A stretch of DNA of 64,000 bases from Acuticoccus mangrovi (GTDB taxonomy: Bacteria > Pseudomonadota > Alphaproteobacteria > Rhizobiales > Amorphaceae). Location: contig NZ_JAEKJA010000026.1 in assembly GCF_016411865.1 (NCBI RefSeq), positions 62,001-126,000 on the forward strand, given 5' to 3'. The notes under the pieces were generated by a model. The model did no database searches, was not told the origin of the DNA, and saw only the letters and a list, made by a program, of their open reading frames with translations. This document shows, one piece after another, positions 60,599 through 64,000 of the stretch. The translations under genes and the position numbers were made by a program. Numbering within the stretch: the first letter of the stretch is position 1; each line of letters starts with the position of its first letter.

Positions 60599-62185
60599 AT
60601 GATAAGAAATAAAATGCGGCCCCTGCCTATACTTGCAGCGTTGGCCATCGCAGGGCTTGCAGACAGCGCCATGGCGCAGGATCAAGCCGCCGCGGACAAG
60701 CCCAATATTCTTGTGCTGTGGGGCGACGATATCGGCCAGTCCAACCTCTCGGTCTACACCTTCGGGTTGATGGGTTACCGAACGCCCAACATCGACCGCA
60801 TCGCCAAGGAGGGCATGCTGTTTACCGACTACTATGGCGAGCAGTCGTGCACGGCGGGCCGCTCGTCGTTCATCACCGGACAGTCGGTGTTCCGCACCGG
60901 CCTGTCGAAGGTGGGGCTGCCCGGCGCCGAGCTCGGCATGCGCGAGGAGGATCCGACGATCGCCGGCCTTCTCAAGGAGGAGGGGTACGCCACGGGCCAG
61001 TTCGGCAAGAACCACCTCGGCGACCGCGACGAGCATCTGCCCACCAACCACGGCTTCGACGAGTTCCTCGGCAACCTCTACCATCTCAACGCGGAGGAGG
61101 AGCCCGAGCAGGAGGACTATCCGGCCGATCTCGTCCTCGCCGACGGTTCCACCTTCCGCGAGACGTTCGGCCCGCGCGGCGTGATCCATTCCTTCGCGGG
61201 CGGCGCGATCGAGGACACCGGCGCCCTGACGCGCAAGCGCATGGAGACGGTGGACGACGAGACTTCGGCCGCCGCGCTCGACTTCATCACGCGCAAGACG
61301 GAGGAGGGCGTGCCCTGGTTCGTCTGGTGGAGCGGCACGCGCATGCACTTCCGCACCCACGTGAAGCCGGAGCTGCGCGGCATCTCCGGGCAGGACGAGT
61401 ATTCCGACGGCATGGTCGAGCATGACATGCACATCGGCCTCTTCCTCGCCAAGCTCGACGAGCTCGGCATCGCCGACAACACCATCGTGCTCTATTCGAC
61501 CGACAACGGCCCGCACATGAACACGTGGCCCGACGCCGGCATGACGCCGTTCTGGGGCGAGAAGAACACCAACTGGGAAGGCGGCTGGCGCGTCCCCGCG
61601 ATGGTGCGCTGGCCCGGTCACATCAGCGAGGGAGAGGTCTCCAACGCCATCGTCCACCACATGGACTGGCTGCCGACCTTCCTCGCCATCGCCGGCAACG
61701 ATCACGTGAAGGAGGATCTCCTCGACGGGGTCAGCACCACGGAGATGGGCCGGGACTACAAGGTGCATCTCGACGGCTACAACATCCTGCCGATGCTGAA
61801 CGGCGAGACCGACGAGAGCCCCCGCGAGGAGATCTTCTACTTCTCCGACGACGGCGACCTGATGGCGCTGCGGTGGCACGATTGGAAGCTGGTGTTCCTG
61901 GAGCAGACGGCGTGGGCGACGTTCCGGGCCTGGATGGAGCCGATCACCGAGCTGCGCGTGCCGCTGATCTTCAACCTGCGGCGCGATCCCTACGAGCGGT
62001 CCTACCGCACCTCCAACACCTACTACGACTGGCTTCTCGATCACGCCTACATGCTGGTGCCGGCGCAGCGCTACGTGGCGAACTTCATCGGGACGTTCGA
62101 AGCCTATCCGCCACGCCAGAAGGCGGCGAGCTTCAGCCTCGAGCAGGTGCTCGAGAAGCTGCAGTTGCCGGACCTGAACCAGTAG
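60599..62185 (+). CDS. Arylsulfatase (type I, formylglycine-dependent)
   Basis: 528 residues with a Sec signal (ends DSAMAQ, near residue 27), so it acts in the periplasm. The formylglycine-modified cysteine is Cys84 in CTAGRSSFITGQ, matching the C-x-(P/A)-x-R core. Metal ligands Asp43-Asp44 (WGDDIGQ) and the later STDNGPH (Asp-Asn) are in place, together with FGKNHLGD. Hydrolyses sulfate esters, releasing sulfate for the CysTWA importer. AGGGAG precedes the ATG. Requires a formylglycine-generating enzyme that is not in the window. Confidence 0.93.
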   Translation: MIRNKMRPLPILAALAIAGLADSAMAQDQAAADKPNILVLWGDDIGQSNLSVYTFGLMGYRTPNIDRIAKEGMLFTDYYGEQSCTAGRSSFITGQSVFRTGLSKVGLPGAELGMREEDPTIAGLLKEEGYATGQFGKNHLGDRDEHLPTNHGFDEFLGNLYHLNAEEEPEQEDYPADLVLADGSTFRETFGPRGVIHSFAGGAIEDTGALTRKRMETVDDETSAAALDFITRKTEEGVPWFVWWSGTRMHFRTHVKPELRGISGQDEYSDGMVEHDMHIGLFLAKLDELGIADNTIVLYSTDNGPHMNTWPDAGMTPFWGEKNTNWEGGWRVPAMVRWPGHISEGEVSNAIVHHMDWLPTFLAIAGNDHVKEDLLDGVSTTEMGRDYKVHLDGYNILPMLNGETDESPREEIFYFSDDGDLMALRWHDWKLVFLEQTAWATFRAWMEPITELRVPLIFNLRRDPYERSYRTSNTYYDWLLDHAYMLVPAQRYVANFIGTFEAYPPRQKAASFSLEQVLEKLQLPDLNQ

Positions 62186-62343
62186 CGGCCCTGCTGAGCC
62201 GCGGGGGAGGTCGCGCCGGGTCCGGTGCGGCCCCGCTCGGCGGCCGACGGCGACCGTCTCAAGGGATCGCCGATCATGCGAAGCGCCCGACCGATCCCGA
62301 GTGGACCGGTCGGCATCCTCCCACCGTTCAACCCAGCGAGATC

Positions 62344-64000
62344 ATGCTCAGGATCCTTCCCGCCCTATTCACGATGGCGTTCTTGGCGCTCGTTCCATCG
62401 GCTTTCGCGGACGAGCCGCCCGCCTACGTAGGGTCGGAGACCTGCGCGGCCTGCCACGGCGACGTCGTGAAGGCCTGGCAGGGGTCCCACCACGCCCTTG
62501 CCTGGACGAGGCCGTCGCCCGAGACCGTCACCGCCGACTTCGACGGGACCATATTCACCCACGACGGCATGACCGCGCGCTTCCGCATCGAGGCGGACGG
62601 CAGCTACCACGTCGCCGTCACCGAGAAGGACGGGGTGACGACCGACTATCGCGTCCATTCGGTCGTCGGCACCGCGCCGCTGCAGCAATATCTGTTGGAG
62701 ACCGAGCCCGGCCGTCTCCAGAGCTTCGACGTGGTGTGGGACACCGAAAAAGGCGGCTGGTTCCATCTCTACCCCAACCTCGACCTGCCCCCGAACGACG
62801 GGATGCACTGGACCGGCCCCTACAAGAACTGGAACGGCCGGTGCGCCGTCTGTCACTCGACGGGCTTTGAGAAGAACTACGATCCGCAGACGCACCGCTT
62901 CGCCTCGCGCGAGGCCGAGATCGGCGTCGGATGCGAGGCCTGTCACGGGCCGGGCGAGGCGCACGTGCAATGGGCGAAGGGCGTTCCGGTGCCGGAGGGG
63001 GTCGACGGCTTCGGCTTCACCCAGTCCTTTGCGACGCCGAAGGAGACGATCGAGCAGTGCGCCGGCTGCCACTCGCGCCGGTCGGCCTATCTCGAGGGCA
63101 GCGTGCTGCCCGGCACGCCCTATGACGACGCCTACAACCTCTCCCTGCTCGATCCCGGCCTCTATCACGCCGACGGTCAGGTGCTGGACGAGGTCTACGT
63201 CTATGGCTCCTTCTTGCAGTCGAAAATGTATGCGCGCGGGGTGACGTGCCTCAACTGCCACGATCCGCACACCGCGACGCTCCGTGCGCCGGGCAACGCG
63301 GTCTGCGTCCAGTGCCACAATCCGGTGGGGAACCCGGCCTTTCCCACCCTGCGCCCCGCCGACTATGACAGTCCCGCTCATCACTTCCATGCCGACGGGA
63401 CGGCGGGGGCGCAGTGCAAGAACTGCCATATGACGGAGCACGTCTATATGGGCAACGACTGGCGTGCCGATCACTCCTTCCGCATCCCGCGTCCCGACCT
63501 CGACGCGATCACCGGGGCGCCGGACGCCTGCACCGGCTGCCATACCGATCGCGATCCCGCATGGGCCGCCGCCCGCATCGCCGAGTGGTATCCGGACGAC
63601 CGCAACCGCGGGCCGCACTACGGCACGGTGCTCGCGCACGGGCGGGCGGACCCCGCGGCCGCCGCCGGCGACCTCGCCGCGCTCGTCGAGGGTGACGCGC
63701 CGGGGATCGTGCGCGCCACCGCGCTGTCGCTCCTCACCGGCGCGGGCGATCCGGGCGTCGCCGACCGTCTCGCCGCCTATCTCGCCGACGACGATCCGCT
63801 GGTGCGTCGCGCCGCCGTCGGCGTTCAGCGCCTCGCGCCGCCGCAGAACCGCATGCTGCGCCTCCTCGACAGCCTGGAGGACCCGTCGCGATCGGTGCGG
63901 ATGGAGGCGGCGCGAGCGCTGCTCGATGCGCCGATTGCGCATCTGCCCGGAGCGATCGCGGAGGATCTCAGCCGGGCGATGGCGGAGTGGCGGGCCGCGC
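62344..64000 (+). CDS. Octaheme cytochrome c with C-terminal HEAT repeats, 3' end beyond window
   Basis: 552 codons are visible and the frame is open to the end. Signal peptide ends PSAFAD (about residue 23). Eight CxxCH motifs lie at about residues 34, 167, 197, 239, 302, 321, 358 and 396 (CAACH, CAVCH, CEACH, CAGCH, CLNCH, CVQCH, CKNCH, CTGCH), matching the cytochrome c554-like multiheme family. From about residue 440 the chain turns into alpha-helical HEAT-like repeats (DAPGIVRATALSLL, DDPLVRRAAVGVQRL, DPSRSVRMEAARALL). A periplasmic electron carrier or reductase; the redox partner is unknown. ATG 62344 is selected by the signal peptide; the ribosome site is weak. Confidence 0.88.
   Translation, partial: MLRILPALFTMAFLALVPSAFADEPPAYVGSETCAACHGDVVKAWQGSHHALAWTRPSPETVTADFDGTIFTHDGMTARFRIEADGSYHVAVTEKDGVTTDYRVHSVVGTAPLQQYLLETEPGRLQSFDVVWDTEKGGWFHLYPNLDLPPNDGMHWTGPYKNWNGRCAVCHSTGFEKNYDPQTHRFASREAEIGVGCEACHGPGEAHVQWAKGVPVPEGVDGFGFTQSFATPKETIEQCAGCHSRRSAYLEGSVLPGTPYDDAYNLSLLDPGLYHADGQVLDEVYVYGSFLQSKMYARGVTCLNCHDPHTATLRAPGNAVCVQCHNPVGNPAFPTLRPADYDSPAHHFHADGTAGAQCKNCHMTEHVYMGNDWRADHSFRIPRPDLDAITGAPDACTGCHTDRDPAWAAARIAEWYPDDRNRGPHYGTVLAHGRADPAAAAGDLAALVEGDAPGIVRATALSLLTGAGDPGVADRLAAYLADDDPLVRRAAVGVQRLAPPQNRMLRLLDSLEDPSRSVRMEAARALLDAPIAHLPGAIAEDLSRAMAEWRAA

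Overview
This is a GC-rich, densely coded chromosomal window of an alphaproteobacterium, most likely Hyphomicrobiales/Rhizobiales or a close relative. That placement is inferred from gene content: an aapJQMP general amino-acid transporter, an Rrf2-linked cys operon, lipid A GT39/GT2/LAB-N genes, several Liv, sugar and dipeptide importers, and a minimal PutA. No IS element, prophage, CRISPR array, tRNA or rRNA was seen. Because of the GC bias, many long antisense frames are only shadows of real genes.

Layout. 0-2.1 kb: 3' part of a TauE/SafE exporter and a fused Fe(3+)-type ABC permease. 2.1-6.5 kb: aapJQMP on the minus strand, with a hairpin after aapJ. 6.7-14.1 kb: metC, a three-gene lipid A modification operon (LAB-N, GT2, GT39), a class III phosphodiesterase overlapping a threonine dehydratase, then rpe and a CAP lipoprotein. 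14.2-25.8 kb: a lipoamide-dehydrogenase-like flavoenzyme, an RTX protein, a D,D-carboxypeptidase, PutA, a small membrane protein, a secreted protease/Sel1 fusion and an SDR. 25.9-30.6 kb: a short PpiC-N-terminus-like ORF, then cysA-cysW-cysT-sbp with a four-cysteine Rrf2 regulator.

31.2-45.3 kb is the most distinctive part, a nitrogen-scavenging island. It holds an N-carbamoylsarcosine-amidase-like hydrolase, a complete Liv-type importer with an overlapping GAF gene, a cNMP-binding patatin phospholipase, two RutA-like pyrimidine monooxygenases, an amidase, a 77-codon remnant of hydantoinase subunit A, an N-carbamoyl-D-amino-acid hydrolase and a Zn-dependent N-carbamoyl-L-amino-acid/allantoate-type hydrolase. 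No rutB, rutC, rutD, rutE, rutF or rutG is visible. I infer import of carbamoylated, hydantoin or pyrimidine compounds, ring opening, and removal of the carbamoyl group to release ammonia and an amino or keto acid.

45.4-64 kb: an RbsABC-type sugar importer, a luciferase-like monooxygenase divergent from a class III aminotransferase, a periplasmic sulfite-oxidase-fold protein paired with a hybrid histidine kinase, a dppABCDF importer, an arylsulfatase behind an extended -10 promoter, and an octaheme cytochrome c with HEAT repeats that runs off the window. Arylsulfatase, the sulfate importer and metC together point to active sulfur scavenging. The only transcription-factor-like protein in the window is the Rrf2 regulator; the hybrid kinase and GAF protein are the other signalling proteins.
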